Source of the DNA: Alteromonadaceae bacterium M269
Lineage (GTDB): Bacteria > Pseudomonadota > Gammaproteobacteria > Enterobacterales > Alteromonadaceae
DNA length: 64,000 bases
NCBI GenBank assembly: GCA_004353515.1
Contig: SMNZ01000002.1
Coordinates: 806,001-870,000, forward strand
Direction: 5' to 3'
Position 1 is the stretch's first letter. Each line of letters opens with the position of its first letter. The notes below the pieces were generated by a model. It saw only the letters and a list, made by a program, of their open reading frames with translations. It did not search any database and had not been told where the DNA came from. Both the position numbers and the translations under genes were made by a program. Shown here in pieces: positions 53,287 to 63,259 of the stretch.

Positions 53287-54765
53287 ATGTCAGTTGAAAA
53301 CAAAAATTTTAAGATGCTTATGGCCACTACCAATCACTTCGACACAGCAGATTGCGACAAAATCCCTTTTATTAAGAAGGTGACCTACGGTTTTGGGGCT
53401 ATAGTCAATAATATGTTGGCGGCAGCTATCAGCGGCATGATGATCGTATTAAATTTAGGGCTAGGAATGAATCCTGCGCTAGTCGGTTTAATCAGTGCGT
53501 TACCAAGATTAACGGATGCGCTGACGGATCCCTTAATGGGATACATTTCAGATCACACCAAGTCGAAATGGGGAAGAAGGAGGCCTTATATTTTCGGAGG
53601 TGCAATCGCCGCAGGGGTAGTTTTTGCGTTGCTTTGGCAAGCTCCGACAGGGCAATCAGACAACTTTTACTTTTGGTTCTTTCTTATTGGTTCTTTTGTT
53701 TTTTATCTCGCCTATACCATCTTCGCAACGCCTTGGGTTGCCTTAGGTTATGAGCTAACGCCTGATTACCACGAACGCACGCGATTAATGGGTGTGCAAA
53801 ACTTTATGGGATATTTGGCGTATGTCGTTTCACCCTGGTTTTTATGGTTTATGCAGTACGAACTGCTGTTCGATAATATGCTTCAAGGGGCGAGTTGGCT
53901 GGCTATTATTATCGGGACATTTACCATTTGTGTGGGTGTCTTACCCGCCATATTCCTTAAAGAGCCGATCAAGTCGATTCCATCAGGGCCAGTATCTTCT
54001 AATAACACTCATCAGGAAGGTTCACAATTTTTTAGCAGTGTTAAAGACTTCTTCCGTGGCTTTGTTATTACCTTAAAATTTAAACCTTTCTTGTTGCTTT
54101 GTGCTGCGACTTTCTTAGTTTTTAACGGCTTTATGCTGGTTTCGTCATTTCAAACTTACGTCATCATTTATTATGTTTTTGGCGGAGATCAAGCTGTAGG
54201 AGCTGAGTATGCTGGTTGGTCTGGCACGCTGGGCGCAATCTCAACATTCTTTGTTATCGTGATTGTAACTAAGTTGTCTACTCATCTAGGAAAACGACGC
54301 GCATTTTTTATTGCGATGGGGCTTTCTGCTTTTGGCTATGCCATGAAATGGTTCACTTACACACCAGAACAACCTCTGCTGATGTTGTTACCTGTACCTT
54401 TCATTGCATTCGGGTTAGGGAGTTTGTTTACGCTCATGGGTTCTATGGTTGCCGATGTATGCGACCTTGACGAATTAAATACCTACGAGAGAAGAGAGGG
54501 GATGTTTGGCTCAATCTTTTGGTGGGTCGTTAAATTAGGTATGGCTGCCGCCCTGGCTGCTGGAGGGTTCTTGTTAAATGCGACGGGCTTTGATGTTGCC
54601 CTAGGCGGTGAACAAACAGAGAGTACCATTTTTATGATGCGCCTCTACGATGCGGTAATTCCGACTGTGAGCTCACTCTTAGCCATATGGGTTATTAAAA
54701 TTTACCCGATCACTGAAAACAAAGCCCATGAAATAAGAAAAGAATTGGAAGCTCGCAGAGCTTAG
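53287..54765 (+). CDS. GPH-family sugar:cation symporter (MFS)
   Basis: 492 residues with about 12 membrane helices. The loop between helices 2 and 3 has the glycoside-pentoside-hexuronide signature D-P-L-M-G-Y-I-S-D-H-T, then K-W-G-R-R-R-P-Y-I; a second family block is R-R-E-G-M-F-G-S-I-F-W-W near the C-terminus. Such symporters import di- and oligosaccharides with Na+ or H+. In this context the substrate is likely a beta-1,3-gluco-oligosaccharide, which is inference. The ATG at 53287 is used; ATGs at 53314 and 53320 are alternatives. Confidence 0.92.
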   Translation: MSVENKNFKMLMATTNHFDTADCDKIPFIKKVTYGFGAIVNNMLAAAISGMMIVLNLGLGMNPALVGLISALPRLTDALTDPLMGYISDHTKSKWGRRRPYIFGGAIAAGVVFALLWQAPTGQSDNFYFWFFLIGSFVFYLAYTIFATPWVALGYELTPDYHERTRLMGVQNFMGYLAYVVSPWFLWFMQYELLFDNMLQGASWLAIIIGTFTICVGVLPAIFLKEPIKSIPSGPVSSNNTHQEGSQFFSSVKDFFRGFVITLKFKPFLLLCAATFLVFNGFMLVSSFQTYVIIYYVFGGDQAVGAEYAGWSGTLGAISTFFVIVIVTKLSTHLGKRRAFFIAMGLSAFGYAMKWFTYTPEQPLLMLLPVPFIAFGLGSLFTLMGSMVADVCDLDELNTYERREGMFGSIFWWVVKLGMAAALAAGGFLLNATGFDVALGGEQTESTIFMMRLYDAVIPTVSSLLAIWVIKIYPITENKAHEIRKELEARRA

Positions 54766-54890
54766 TTTCTTGGCTTTGTGCTACCAATTTCCAGTGTTGT
54801 GAATTTAAGCTAATCGTAACGTCAGCAGACGAGTGAATACTACTCCGTATTCGATGTAAGATAGGTGACTTCTATTCGCCATCATATTTT

Positions 54891-55097
54891 ATGAAACATA
54901 TTATTCTCTTTCTGTTCATTGTTGTGTTGCCCCTATTCAGTATGTATGTCTATCAGCGCAACAATTCGGATTACACCGGCTTTAAATGGGCAACAAAAAA
55001 TAGGATTGGGGTTTGGTGTGCGTTGGCTTTTGGTGTCTTTATATCAACAGCTAAATTTTTAGCGCCATCCTTTGATTATTCTATTGAGGTCGGGTGA
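54891..55097 (+). CDS. Small two-helix membrane protein, hypothetical
   Basis: 68 residues: a first hydrophobic segment (I-I-L-F-L-F-I-V-V-L-P-L-F), a short charged loop (Q-R-N-N-S-D-Y, K-N-R) and a second segment (W-C-A-L-A-F-G-V-F-I). There is no good ribosome-binding site before the ATG and no family I recognise. The hydrophobic pattern and clean frame argue for a real gene, but this is a low-confidence call. Confidence 0.4.
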   Translation: MKHIILFLFIVVLPLFSMYVYQRNNSDYTGFKWATKNRIGVWCALAFGVFISTAKFLAPSFDYSIEVG

Positions 55098-55188
55098 GGA
55101 GGCTTTGCTAGATGCATGGTCGGAGAGTATGCGTACTTTATGATGTCGTATATCGAACTTTTACCTTGATCAAATAAGTAGGCTTGAT

Positions 55189-55222
55189 TAAAAAGTTTGA
55201 AGGCATAGGAGGTATGCCTTCA
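55189..55222 (-). terminator. Terminator of the GH-A hydrolase gene
   Basis: TGAAGGCATA (55198-55207) pairs perfectly with TATGCCTTCA (55213-55222) around five bases; read on the minus strand the stem is followed by AACTTTTTAA. Ten bases downstream of the gene's stop. Confidence 0.85.
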
Positions 55223-55232
55223 CACGAATTAC

Positions 55233-56540
55233 TTACTTAACAAAAAACGGCACATTGGCGTGAGCTGCATTGTTATTGCCATCATAGATGTAGACAAATA
55301 AACGATAGGCACCTTTCTCCTTGGGAGCTGTTAAGTTGATTTTTGCGGCCGTTGTGTCTTCAATTAACCCTTCAATGACTGGCGGTACAGCTTCATGGTC
55401 CCCGCCTACCTCAGTGGCTGTGCTTTCTTTTCTGACTTCCCATTTGTAGGTTATCGGGTCGTTATCTGGCTCTTCTACAGTGATTTGTGCTTGGTAAGTT
55501 TTACCAGAGAACAGGTAAATATTGTCATAAGCCATGCGTTTATTAAGTTGAATAGGGCTTACGCGAGGTGTTCGGTTTTCCGGCCATTTTCCATTCCAAA
55601 TGTAATGCATAATATCGATAGCTTCTGTTTCCTCTCCACTATCGAGATACATGCCATACCAGGTTGGCGTTTTCTCCTGTTTTTGTCCCCACAGAAAGAC
55701 ATAATTGCCAATGGCCTGATCGATAAAGGGTTGTAAAACCTTGAGGTAACTTTTGGCGTAATTGCTGGCTTTCTCTGAGCTGGTATTTTCAACGGGAGCT
55801 CCCCATTTGGTTTTACCCACTTCCCAGTGACCTACCGAACCCCATTCAGTTACAAAATACGGTTCATCAAAGTCCATTTTGTCGAGGTATTTAGGTAAAT
55901 TCACTAAGTCCGCGTAGAGCTGGAAGCTAATAAAATCCAAGTTAAGCGCGCGTTTTTTTATAGCTTTCAGTGCTTTTTTGTCGAAACCAGCAATTGTTGT
56001 GGTGACTGGATGATTAGGGTCTATTTCATGAATCATCTTAGCGACGTCATCAACAGCGTCGTAAACTTTTGGGTTTTTGAAATCGAAGTTTAGTTCATTA
56101 CCGATAAACCAAGTGAGAAGAGCTGGGTGATCTTTGTATTTCTCAACGCGCGCTTTTGTTTCTTCAAACTGTTTAGCAACGGCTACTGGATCATTGTAAT
56201 CAAAGCCATGGCGTTCACGTGCAAACTCTAGACACAACGATACGGTAAGGCCTAGTGCATGGGCTCGGTCGAGCAGTTGTTGGGCTGGTTCAGCACCATC
56301 ATCGACTGCCCAAGTTCTAAAGGAGTTACCACCGTGATCAGCTAAGCTTTGCAGGTCCAAGTGATCAACGCCCGCTCCTTTTATATGATAGGGCTTGCCG
56401 CCCCTTAACAATTGATATTTTCCGTTGTTTTCGACGATTTCAACTTTGATAGCTTGCGCATCGACTGATGGCACTAATAACAGTTGTGTTGCGAGCGTTA
56501 GTGCCGCTAATGGTATGTAGGAGTTTTTAAAAGGAAGCAT
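55233..56540 (-). CDS. Secreted clan GH-A glycoside hydrolase (GH2-like TIM barrel)
   Basis: 435 residues; signal peptide cut near S-V-D-A. A TIM barrel (about 50-335) carries the acid/base Glu in W-F-I-G-N-E-L-N and the nucleophile Glu in F-V-T-E-W-G-S-V-G, both as in clan GH-A; the arrangement resembles the catalytic domain of GH2. A C-terminal beta domain (about 345-435; I-T-V-E-E-P-D-N-D-P-I-T-Y-K-W-E) looks PKD- or Ig-like. The neighbouring receptor and GH16 gene suggest action on beta-1,3-glucan oligosaccharides or on branch points. AAGGA lies six bases before the ATG. Exact CAZy family not determined. Confidence 0.82.
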   Translation of the reverse strand: MLPFKNSYIPLAALTLATQLLLVPSVDAQAIKVEIVENNGKYQLLRGGKPYHIKGAGVDHLDLQSLADHGGNSFRTWAVDDGAEPAQQLLDRAHALGLTVSLCLEFARERHGFDYNDPVAVAKQFEETKARVEKYKDHPALLTWFIGNELNFDFKNPKVYDAVDDVAKMIHEIDPNHPVTTTIAGFDKKALKAIKKRALNLDFISFQLYADLVNLPKYLDKMDFDEPYFVTEWGSVGHWEVGKTKWGAPVENTSSEKASNYAKSYLKVLQPFIDQAIGNYVFLWGQKQEKTPTWYGMYLDSGEETEAIDIMHYIWNGKWPENRTPRVSPIQLNKRMAYDNIYLFSGKTYQAQITVEEPDNDPITYKWEVRKESTATEVGGDHEAVPPVIEGLIEDTTAAKINLTAPKEKGAYRLFVYIYDGNNNAAHANVPFFVK

Positions 56541-56594
56541 GATGAATCCTTATTTTATATCGGTTGCTACGTTATTTTGGGGGGAACTAGAGTC

Positions 56595-56630
56595 CAAAAA
56601 AATGACCAGTACCCAAAATAGGTACTGGCC
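56595..56630 (-). terminator. Terminator after the TonB-dependent receptor gene
   Basis: CCAGTACC (56606-56613) and GGTACTGG (56621-56628) form an 8-bp stem with a seven-base loop; on the minus strand it is followed by TCATTTTTTT. It separates the receptor gene from the GH-A hydrolase gene, which should then have a readthrough or separate promoter. Confidence 0.88.
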
Positions 56631-56641
56631 TTTGAGCAAGA

Positions 56642-59347
56642 TTAAAATGTGTATCTAACACGGGCACCAAAAGTACGTGGACGAGTAAAGAAACGCGTGT
56701 TGTCAAACTGTGTGATGATAGTGGCAGCAGTGCGTACTTCATCAAACAGGTTGTTGACGTATGCTTCGATGCGTAAGTCGCCATCCTGGCCGAAGGAATA
56801 TCCTAAACCTGCATCTACTGTCCAATAAGGATCAACTGTGTCGTCTAAGCGTAGTCTTGGATTATCCGGTTGTTGGAAGTCGATACTGTTAAAGATGGTT
56901 AGGAACTGACTATCACGCCATCCAGCAGAAATAACATAGTCCAGGTAGCCATTTTTAAGTTCAATCGCTTGCGTAAGGGTTGTGTTGAACTGGAAGCGCG
57001 GCGTACGTGGTAACCTATTTCCATCGATTGATTGGAATACCGCCTCATCAGGCGCAACATCAGCTTGGAAACGCGAGTCTTGGATATCTTGAGAGTCTTT
57101 GACTTCTGCTTCTAGCCACAGCGCCGTCCAACTTAAATTGATGTCATAAGGAAGTTCGAATTTACCGTCTAGCTGTGAACCATATATTTGTGAATCGGCT
57201 GCATTGAAGCTGAAGGAAACGACTAATGCTCCAGGTGTTGCATCTGCTGGGTCAACAGGTGAACCTGAATTGAATTCCAAAGCTTGTTCAACAGATAGCA
57301 AGTTAGTAAATACCTGATCTTTATAGTCGTTAAAGAACGCTGAGAAGTTCAAAGTTGTTGGAATGTTTCCCCACTTAAATTCATTTTTAGAGCCAAACTC
57401 ATACAGAGTGACTTGTTCTTCGTCATAGGTTGGAGCCAAATCGATATTGCCATTAGGATCGGTGAACGTATCGTTAAAACCACCTGATTTGTGACCAGTT
57501 GCGATTAGACCGTAAATTAGGTTATCGGGAGATAAGTCGTGCTCAACGCGGAAACGCCAATCAACAAATTCGTTCTCAATACGACCATCCTGAACCGTAA
57601 TGGAAGAGTCCGGTGAAATCGGTACAGCGAAAGAGAAGGTGCCATCTTCATTACAGATGAGTCCATCAGAAGTATCTGTATCTATACATTCTGGTCTGTT
57701 TTCAGCGCCGCCCGGTGTTGGGCCGTTCGCGAAGATATCATCGACGTTATCGCGATCACCAAACTGGCGGATACCATCGAAGTAAAAGTTTAAGAACTCC
57801 TGATCTGATACTGTACCATTGCCGTCTGTATCCGGATTAAAGATTGTTCGATCAAATCCAGCAAATTGAAAACCTTCAGTGCCAACACGAACACCTAAAC
57901 AACAACCGAACGGATTGCCTGTCGCTGTATCAAACCCTCCCAAAGCAAATGCATAACGGGCGTTAACACCTTGTCGTGTTTTTTCATCTGAGGTATAGCG
58001 CAAGCCTGCTGTGATACGCGTTTTTTCGGTTAAATCGTAGGTTGCGTCAGCATAGAACGATATCGAATCTGTATCGGTATTTGGTTGGTTAAACTCAGCA
58101 CCCTGGAAAAAGCCACCACGGTCTCCAGCAGATGCTAGGAACGATTGCTGACGTTCAATGAAGTAAAATGCACCGGCCGTATAGGTTAAACGGCTATTGT
58201 CTTTAGAAAGCAATCTTAGCTCGTGAATGGTTGACTCAGAGTCTGTTAAGAACTGGAAGCGTGAAAAATTATCAATCGCTTCATCTAAGGGGGCCAATGC
58301 GTCGAACACGCCGGGGAAATCAGGGGATAGCGGTGTTGCTGCCTGATAGTCATACAAAAGGTCTCTGAAGCTGCCGTTATATTCGATATCTGCAAACCCT
58401 AAATCGTAGGTGATTTCGAGTTTGTAACCGTCGTGACTGGTGTCCTGGATAGGAGAAAAACCACGACCAACAACGTCTCTAGGATCTTCTATATCGTCTG
58501 GATTGATCCCTTGACCTAGCGGCAATGCGAAATTGGTGCCTGTATAGCCAGTTCCTTTTTCACGCACAGAGTCAAACGCAAAATAGATATTCAGCTTGTC
58601 ATTGGGTTGGTAGATGGTCTGAAATCTAAATCCTGTGTTATCTGCCGCTTCAGATAGTTCCAGGTTTAGCGGTCCAACATCATTGTAGTATGAGTCATGA
58701 TCCAATTTGGAACCCGACACTCTGAAAGCGAGCTTATCGTTAACCGGAATATTCAAAGCACCTGAGAATACGCGTTGATTGAAGTTACCGACTTCAATTT
58801 CTGCGCTACCATTCCATTGGCCGATAGCTGGTCTCCATGGGATGATATTGACTGAACCTGCCGTTGCATTACGGCCTCGCAATGTGCCTTGTGGCCCGAC
58901 ATTCACTTCCACTCTGGAGATATCAAAAAAGACGGACCCAATGCCTGTAGGGCGGGGGATATAAACGCCATCTAAGTGTGTCGCGGCAGCTGGATCACCG
59001 AGTTCAGTATTGTTAGAACTACCGATACCGCGTATCCAAACTTCGATGTTACCCTGATTGTTGCCTATAGCTAACCCTGGCGTTGATTCTGCGACATCGG
59101 TTAAATCCTGGATACCAATGGCTTTCAGGTCTTCACCGCTAAAAGCAACAGCGGTTCCTGCTAAGTCTTGGAGATCCTGTGTACGGCGTTCGACCGTGAC
59201 AATAATGCGTTCAACCTCTTCTTCAGATGTTGTTTGTTCCTGTTCTTGATCTTGTGCATAGGTTTGAGCACCGAATGTACTTGCTATAGCAGCAAATAAC
59301 ATTGAGCGAAAATCCAACTTGAGTGCTCTATTTTTAATTGATTTCAT
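56642..59347 (-). CDS. TonB-dependent outer-membrane receptor (glucan uptake)
   Basis: 901 residues with signal peptide (cut near T-Y-A-Q). The plug domain begins with V-E-R-I-I-V-T-V-E-R-R (TonB box-like) and continues with T-P-G-L-A-I-G-N-N, I-R-G-I-G-S and G-S-V-N-I; the beta barrel ends with the final aromatic strand F-G-A-R-V-R-Y-T-F. Members of this type (no SusD partner) import oligosaccharides in gammaproteobacteria. It lies 54 bases downstream of the GH16 gene on the same strand. GAGGG precedes the ATG. Substrate assigned by neighbours only. Confidence 0.94.
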   Translation of the reverse strand: MKSIKNRALKLDFRSMLFAAIASTFGAQTYAQDQEQEQTTSEEEVERIIVTVERRTQDLQDLAGTAVAFSGEDLKAIGIQDLTDVAESTPGLAIGNNQGNIEVWIRGIGSSNNTELGDPAAATHLDGVYIPRPTGIGSVFFDISRVEVNVGPQGTLRGRNATAGSVNIIPWRPAIGQWNGSAEIEVGNFNQRVFSGALNIPVNDKLAFRVSGSKLDHDSYYNDVGPLNLELSEAADNTGFRFQTIYQPNDKLNIYFAFDSVREKGTGYTGTNFALPLGQGINPDDIEDPRDVVGRGFSPIQDTSHDGYKLEITYDLGFADIEYNGSFRDLLYDYQAATPLSPDFPGVFDALAPLDEAIDNFSRFQFLTDSESTIHELRLLSKDNSRLTYTAGAFYFIERQQSFLASAGDRGGFFQGAEFNQPNTDTDSISFYADATYDLTEKTRITAGLRYTSDEKTRQGVNARYAFALGGFDTATGNPFGCCLGVRVGTEGFQFAGFDRTIFNPDTDGNGTVSDQEFLNFYFDGIRQFGDRDNVDDIFANGPTPGGAENRPECIDTDTSDGLICNEDGTFSFAVPISPDSSITVQDGRIENEFVDWRFRVEHDLSPDNLIYGLIATGHKSGGFNDTFTDPNGNIDLAPTYDEEQVTLYEFGSKNEFKWGNIPTTLNFSAFFNDYKDQVFTNLLSVEQALEFNSGSPVDPADATPGALVVSFSFNAADSQIYGSQLDGKFELPYDINLSWTALWLEAEVKDSQDIQDSRFQADVAPDEAVFQSIDGNRLPRTPRFQFNTTLTQAIELKNGYLDYVISAGWRDSQFLTIFNSIDFQQPDNPRLRLDDTVDPYWTVDAGLGYSFGQDGDLRIEAYVNNLFDEVRTAATIITQFDNTRFFTRPRTFGARVRYTF

Positions 59348-59401
59348 TGTTTAGCCCTCTTGTATCCATGATTTGTTTAGTCGTCTGTGTTTTTAAGTAA
59401 A

Positions 59402-62400
59402 TCATTCGACTATCCCCAAACTGATGTTGTCATAGAAGATACCTGATGGATTGAAAGCAGTTGCTGCATTGCCAAAACCAAATTGCAGGAGCTGTCCTTC
59501 AAGGACTGATGCATCGATATTGAGTTCAACTGAGAATGTCATCCAATCAGTATTGCTAACCCCCGACATGTCTATTTCAACGTTATTTGTTGTGGCAAAA
59601 CCTGATGCCGGATCTAATGTTTTGATAAAAGCAAAGGCTGTTGTCGGTGATGCTATACCTCCGGTAAAAGGCGCCTTGGCGTCAAAGGTTAAACGATAGT
59701 TTCCTCCATCAGCGGCTGTGATTGTGCGTTCCTGGAACGTGAGCGCCTCAATAGTGAGTCCGTTTCCGTGATCACCATTATTATAGTCGCTAAATATATT
59801 CAGATACTGAAGGCCCTGTTCTGCATCTCCTTCGCCAGTTGCGATACTTGCAAAGCCGCCAGTATTGTTTGGTGTATCGAAGGTTCCGTAGTTGTAGACG
59901 AAATCCCCACCGGCATTGAACGCTGTTGCGAAGCTTGTCCATCCGTCACCTATAGTGGCAGCGCCTGTATCAGCCGATTCAAAGTCTGCATCGAAGCTGA
60001 TACCTCCTGCGGCAAGGTTAAAGTCGATGTTATCGAATAGCAGGGCTGACGGATTGAAGTCGGTGGCTTGGTTAGAGAAACCGAACTGCAATAGTTGACC
60101 GTTTTGTGCGACGCCATCAACCGCTAGCTCCAATGTCATTGTTGTCCAATCTGTACTGGTGATACCGGATAGGTCGATATTAACGTTGCCTGTGGTAATA
60201 AAACCGTTGTTCGGGTCTAGTACCTGAATATAGGCCGAAGCTGTTGTTGGTGGTGCTATGGCAAATTCGTCTGGTGCTCTTACATCGAAGGTGAGTCGAT
60301 AAGTTCCTGAATCATTTTCGCTAATATCAAATTGCTGGAAGGTGACGGCATCGATGGTTAAGCCATTACCATGATCAGCATTGTTGTAGTCGCTAAATAG
60401 GCTGACTTGTTGGTTGCCTTGCTCGGCACCACCTTGACCACTGACAACTGCGGCAAAACCGCCAGCGTTATTAGGTGTTCCAAACGGTGCTCCGTAGTTA
60501 TAGACGAAGTCTCCGCTAGCGTTGAACACTGTACCAAAGCTCATCCAGTTATCGCCCAAGGCACCGGCAGCTGGATCGGATGATTCAAAGTCAGTGCTGA
60601 AGCTAATTGCAGGAGCAGGTCCTGTGACTACAGTTGTTCTCGGTTCCCAGCGAACATTGTCTAAGCGGAAGTTAATGTCACCACTTTGACTGGTTGGAAA
60701 AATGACAAGTCCGGAGTTTACCATTGTCGTATTCAGCCCGCCGGATATTAGTTGAGACAATGGAATTTCGATAGTTTCCCAAACACCGTCTGCAACAACA
60801 CCCAATGCTTGATCGCCACTGGTACAAGGGAATATGCAATCAATACGCATGGTCATGCCGTTAGTATTGTTTCCGTAATCCGTCACCAGTAAATCAAAAA
60901 CAACGGCACCGTTCATGTAACCGGATAGATCAACTGGGGTTGTACTTTGAATAAAGAACACACCAAACTCTGAACTATCGTTGAAGGTTACATCGATAAC
61001 TTGGTCTCTTGCAGGATCGTCATCCGCGACTTCTTCCCACTGAATTTTGTTAACCCCGTCTGGGTTCGTACCATCAGTGTAGCCCGCGAAGCCTGAGCCA
61101 CTGTCTGCTCCTGCAATACCAAAATCCCACACAGGGTCAGTGGCATCGATAAAGACATTTTGCGGCACCGTAGGTACGCTAACTATGCCGCAACGCCTTG
61201 ATTCGGGAGCTCCACATAGTAAGCGAACGTTGTCGAACTGCATATGAGCTGCGCCAGTTGGTTCGAACACAATAAGGTTGAGTACTTCTTCAATGTTTAG
61301 CGGTTGACCGCCAAAGGCTCCGATATTACTTTGAATAACTTCGCTAATACTGAGAGAAATAGTTTGCCACTCATTCGTTGCTAGCTCAGATAATGGGATT
61401 TGGATAAAGCCTGTATTAGGAAATCCACTGTCCATGGAAACTTGGAGAGCACCGTTAGGATCGGTTTCATCCCCAATAATCAGAACATCAAATTCTAGCT
61501 CACCGCCAAAGAACTCGTTGTTATCTGCTCGGCCCATACCGAAGAGATTGAAAGTGTCTCCGGTTGGATCGTTGATTTGAATATTGCCACCGCCACTACT
61601 GACGATATCAATAACATTGCCTCGAGTAGTATCTGTGGCTTCAACTTCAGAAACCGTGAGTGCGCCATTGTTATCAAACACACCGATACCTAACGGGCGT
61701 GCACTGTTTGTCCCTTCAAACAAAGTACCTGTAGCATCGTCGAACAGCCTGAAACTAGCGATAGCAACGTCTTGTGGGGGAGGGGTACGATCACCACCTT
61801 GGGTGATAACAAATGGGTTAACTGGATCTATAGTGTTCTCACATCCTAGGCCGTCACCTACAGGTTCAAACGGACATTCGTAAACACGCACATAGTCGAC
61901 TAGCATGCGCCCTGGGAAAACGTCAGTGTCGTTGGGGTTAGGTGTTCCAGCCGGATTACCTCCAACTGCCATATTCAAAAGGATATGTTGATCTGCACTG
62001 AAAGGTGCATCTTCAGCACCAGAGACGAAGCCGACTTCTCTGTCTTGATAGAAGTAGTTCCAGTAAGTTTCTCTCGAGACTGTGAAATAGTGGTCACCGT
62101 CTATGAACCATCGAATGCGCTGAGAGTCCCATTCAACCGCGTATTGATGGAATCCGTCAGTAGGATCGACCTCATTGTTGATTCTGGAAACGTTCTCGTT
62201 GAGAGGGAAAACCATTCCAAAATGAGCGGTACCCTGTGCAAATTGAGTTTCTTGTCCGAAAGACTCCATGATGTCAATTTCGCCACGAGCAGCCCATGCG
62301 CCAAAGGGAGATGGATCACTACCTAACATCCAAAATGCAGCCCACAGTCCGAGGCCTTCTGGAACTTGGATGCTGGCTTCAATTCGTCCATAAGTAAAAT

Positions 62401-62779
62401 CAAACAATCCCTGAGTTCTTATCCGGCCGGATGTGAAATTGAAGTTGGGATCGGGTGAATCTCCGACTCTGGCTTCGATGACTAGGTTGCCATCTTCTAC
62501 AGTGATGTTGTCTTCTGTGTAGTACTGAAGTTCGTTGTTTCCCCAACCTGGAGGCAAACCTTCTGAAGTACCATCACCAATTTGGATCTCCCACCGTGAT
62601 CTATCTAGTTCGGTACCGTCGAATTCGTCAGCCCATACTAGAGTGAAGTTTGCTGAGGTCGCTGGTGGTGGGTTGGCAAGCTCACCACCTTCAGCCGGGT
62701 CGTCGTTTTGACATCCTGCTAGCGCAAGTATGGCGGTTGATATCGCGATTGTTTTACTGAGATGACTGTTAGAACGCAT
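59402..62779 (-). CDS. Modular GH16 laminarinase-like lipoprotein
   Basis: 1,125 residues. Lipobox L-A-G-C (Cys 23) anchors it to the outer membrane. GH16 catalytic domain (about 45-302) with G-E-I-D-I-M-E-S-F: nucleophile Glu167, Asp169 and acid/base Glu172, the pattern of laminarinases (beta-bulge type). Then two beta-sandwich modules resembling ExoP-type galactose-binding-like domains (about 337-521 and 541-713), and a tandem pair of nearly repeated modules (about 725-920 and 927-1122) beginning I-S-F-x-x-D-F-E-S. The last four are probably carbohydrate-binding. Predicted to cut beta-1,3-glucan at the cell surface and supply the downstream receptor. Confidence 0.92.
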   Translation of the reverse strand: MRSNSHLSKTIAISTAILALAGCQNDDPAEGGELANPPPATSANFTLVWADEFDGTELDRSRWEIQIGDGTSEGLPPGWGNNELQYYTEDNITVEDGNLVIEARVGDSPDPNFNFTSGRIRTQGLFDFTYGRIEASIQVPEGLGLWAAFWMLGSDPSPFGAWAARGEIDIMESFGQETQFAQGTAHFGMVFPLNENVSRINNEVDPTDGFHQYAVEWDSQRIRWFIDGDHYFTVSRETYWNYFYQDREVGFVSGAEDAPFSADQHILLNMAVGGNPAGTPNPNDTDVFPGRMLVDYVRVYECPFEPVGDGLGCENTIDPVNPFVITQGGDRTPPPQDVAIASFRLFDDATGTLFEGTNSARPLGIGVFDNNGALTVSEVEATDTTRGNVIDIVSSGGGNIQINDPTGDTFNLFGMGRADNNEFFGGELEFDVLIIGDETDPNGALQVSMDSGFPNTGFIQIPLSELATNEWQTISLSISEVIQSNIGAFGGQPLNIEEVLNLIVFEPTGAAHMQFDNVRLLCGAPESRRCGIVSVPTVPQNVFIDATDPVWDFGIAGADSGSGFAGYTDGTNPDGVNKIQWEEVADDDPARDQVIDVTFNDSSEFGVFFIQSTTPVDLSGYMNGAVVFDLLVTDYGNNTNGMTMRIDCIFPCTSGDQALGVVADGVWETIEIPLSQLISGGLNTTMVNSGLVIFPTSQSGDINFRLDNVRWEPRTTVVTGPAPAISFSTDFESSDPAAGALGDNWMSFGTVFNASGDFVYNYGAPFGTPNNAGGFAAVVSGQGGAEQGNQQVSLFSDYNNADHGNGLTIDAVTFQQFDISENDSGTYRLTFDVRAPDEFAIAPPTTASAYIQVLDPNNGFITTGNVNIDLSGITSTDWTTMTLELAVDGVAQNGQLLQFGFSNQATDFNPSALLFDNIDFNLAAGGISFDADFESADTGAATIGDGWTSFATAFNAGGDFVYNYGTFDTPNNTGGFASIATGEGDAEQGLQYLNIFSDYNNGDHGNGLTIEALTFQERTITAADGGNYRLTFDAKAPFTGGIASPTTAFAFIKTLDPASGFATTNNVEIDMSGVSNTDWMTFSVELNIDASVLEGQLLQFGFGNAATAFNPSGIFYDNISLGIVE

Positions 62780-63259
62780 TTTGTGTTTCTCTCTCTCAAT
62801 TCATCCATTAATACTGTTGTTCAGCATCGAATGATTATTTTTATTTTCTCAACCTAGTTGTAATCGGGTGCGTTTTTAGTCTCAAACAAAATGCGTTAAG
62901 AAGGTCTGGGCATAGGTCAAAGCGGACAAATCGCACTAGCGCTTGTTATTAATTTGTTAACGTATGTGGGCTTGAAAAGATCGATTTTACACTGCGTAGA
63001 AGTTTACCTTTATCTTGTTTTTTTAGTGTAAGCTTATGTATTTATTGGTTATTTCTAATTTTGTTTTTATGCTCATTCTGTTGAGGATGTAATGGATTTG
63101 TAACTGTTTTAACGCGTAATCGCACTGAGTGTATATTGATTTTTATGGTCTTGTTCCAACTTGTCGCAAGGTCAGCCCGCCTTAACGTGTTTTGATTGCA
63201 TGCACAATTGCTTGTCTTATTGTCGCGAGCAATAAAGGCTAGTTAGGTGGGTAGAGTTT
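62780..63259. promoter_or_regulatory. Divergent promoter region of the GH16 and phosphorylase genes
   Basis: 480 bases without a gene, AT-rich, between two divergent genes of the glucan locus. It must contain both promoters. I found no convincing palindromic operator. Confidence 0.4.
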
